From the NCBI GenBank assembly GCA_029859145.1, contig JAOUDT010000079.1, positions 1-6,218 on the forward strand: a stretch of 6,218 nt of DNA, written 5' to 3'. Below the pieces are notes generated by a model. That model was not told the origin of the DNA, did not search any database, and saw only the letters and a program-made list of their open reading frames with translations. Shown in pieces: positions 5,906 to 6,218 of the stretch. The DNA is from Dehalococcoidia bacterium. GTDB taxonomy: Bacteria > Chloroflexota > Dehalococcoidia > GIF9 > AB-539-J10. A program made the translations under genes and the position numbers. The number at the start of each line of letters is the position of its first letter. Position 1 is the stretch's first letter.

Positions 5906-6218
5906 TCACAAATGTTTCAAGGTTATTTCACCCAGGTAGGTATCTTTTTGTGTTCTGGCCGTTATAGTCTGTTCCTTATACCCAGCTGCCGCTATCTTTA
6001 TGGTGTATTCGGTGTTATCCGCTAATCCTTCAAACTCAAAGTCACCAAAGGCATTGGTCTTCACTACCCAGCGCTCTCCATCGCTACTTAGAGCAACTGT
6101 CACTCCCTCAGCACATTCATCTCTGTCTCCATAGATTACCGTCCCGGCAATAAACTTCCTGGGCAGTCCAATATACCTGACCTTCTCTTTCAACTCATAC
6201 CCACCATGTAATGCCTCT
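5906..6218 (-). CDS. C-terminal part of a probable molybdopterin-oxidoreductase iron-sulfur subunit (transhydroxylase-like), cut by the window edge
   Basis: The frame stays open through the right edge, giving 103 residues plus the TGA at 5906-5908; a TTG at 6193 is in frame but has no ribosome binding site, so the gene almost certainly starts outside. The visible part begins EALHGGYELKEK, then YIGLPRKFIAGTVIYG, followed by a carboxypeptidase-regulatory/transthyretin-like beta-sandwich: AEGVTVAL, TNAFGDFEFEGL, YTIKIAAAGY and a final YLGEITL strand. From memory, an LPR-(R/K)-F-(I/V)-AG segment leading into such a sandwich is how the [4Fe-4S] ferredoxin-like beta subunits of some DMSO-reductase-family enzymes end, including pyrogallol-phloroglucinol transhydroxylase. 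The cluster cysteines would lie beyond the window and cannot be checked here. The dehydrogenase gene follows after 37 bases. The beta-sandwich is fairly sure; the subunit assignment is an inference. A stand-alone carboxypeptidase-regulatory-domain protein is the alternative. Confidence 0.72.
   Translation of the reverse strand, partial: EALHGGYELKEKVRYIGLPRKFIAGTVIYGDRDECAEGVTVALSSDGERWVVKTNAFGDFEFEGLADNTEYTIKIAAAGYKEQTITARTQKDTYLGEITLKHL

Noticed and set aside
1..6218. CRISPR arrays, tRNA or rRNA genes, insertion sequences, attachment sites
   Set aside because: I looked for regularly spaced repeats, tRNA-like cloverleaf ends, transposase motifs and terminal inverted repeats and saw none; nearly all of the window is accounted for by metabolic genes.

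Overview
The window looks like a piece of an anaerobic, metabolically versatile bacterium. Strong AAGGAGG-type ribosome binding sites precede most genes, genes on the minus strand are packed 29 to 71 bases apart, and base composition is moderate. The enzyme set (beta-keto acid cleavage enzyme, 3-hydroxyacyl-CoA-type dehydrogenase, short-chain reductase, radical SAM enzyme, and the tail of what is probably a molybdopterin-enzyme iron-sulfur subunit) fits an anaerobe that degrades aromatic or cyclic compounds, for example a Desulfobacterota or Chloroflexota lineage from sediment. The lineage is a guess; no taxonomic marker is present.

Layout. Positions 1-263 are a leader region with a possible promoter and an 82-codon frame open to the left edge, which may or may not be a gene tail. 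Positions 264-773 (+) encode a GlcG/HbpS-like (DUF336) protein. It converges, across 47 bases, with a minus-strand series that reads from right to left: the C-terminal domain of a truncated gene at the right edge (5906-6218), a 3-hydroxyacyl-CoA-type dehydrogenase (4897-5868), a beta-keto acid cleavage enzyme (BKACE/DUF849, 3935-4867), a short-chain dehydrogenase/reductase (3138-3902), an amidohydrolase-like protein resembling the DUF6282 group (1963-3066), and, after a 131-base gap, a radical SAM protein (821-1831).

How the genes may work together. Apart from the radical SAM gene, the minus-strand set matches, class by class, the anaerobic phloroglucinol route known from clostridia: pyrogallol-phloroglucinol transhydroxylase (whose small subunit carries a C-terminal beta-sandwich domain), phloroglucinol reductase (SDR), dihydrophloroglucinol cyclohydrolase (ring opening), 3-hydroxy-5-oxohexanoate dehydrogenase, and triacetate acetoacetate-lyase (BKACE). 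This is an inference from enzyme families and gene adjacency; a related cyclic polyketone or resorcinol-type substrate is equally possible.

The most unusual protein is the amidohydrolase-like one. Its barrel layout is recognisable, but the N-terminal metal-binding His-x-His appears as Gln-x-Arg and the usual Lys as Gln, so it is either a pseudoenzyme or does altered chemistry at the position where a ring-opening hydrolase would be expected. The radical SAM protein has an additional N-terminal four-cysteine motif and no family I can name.
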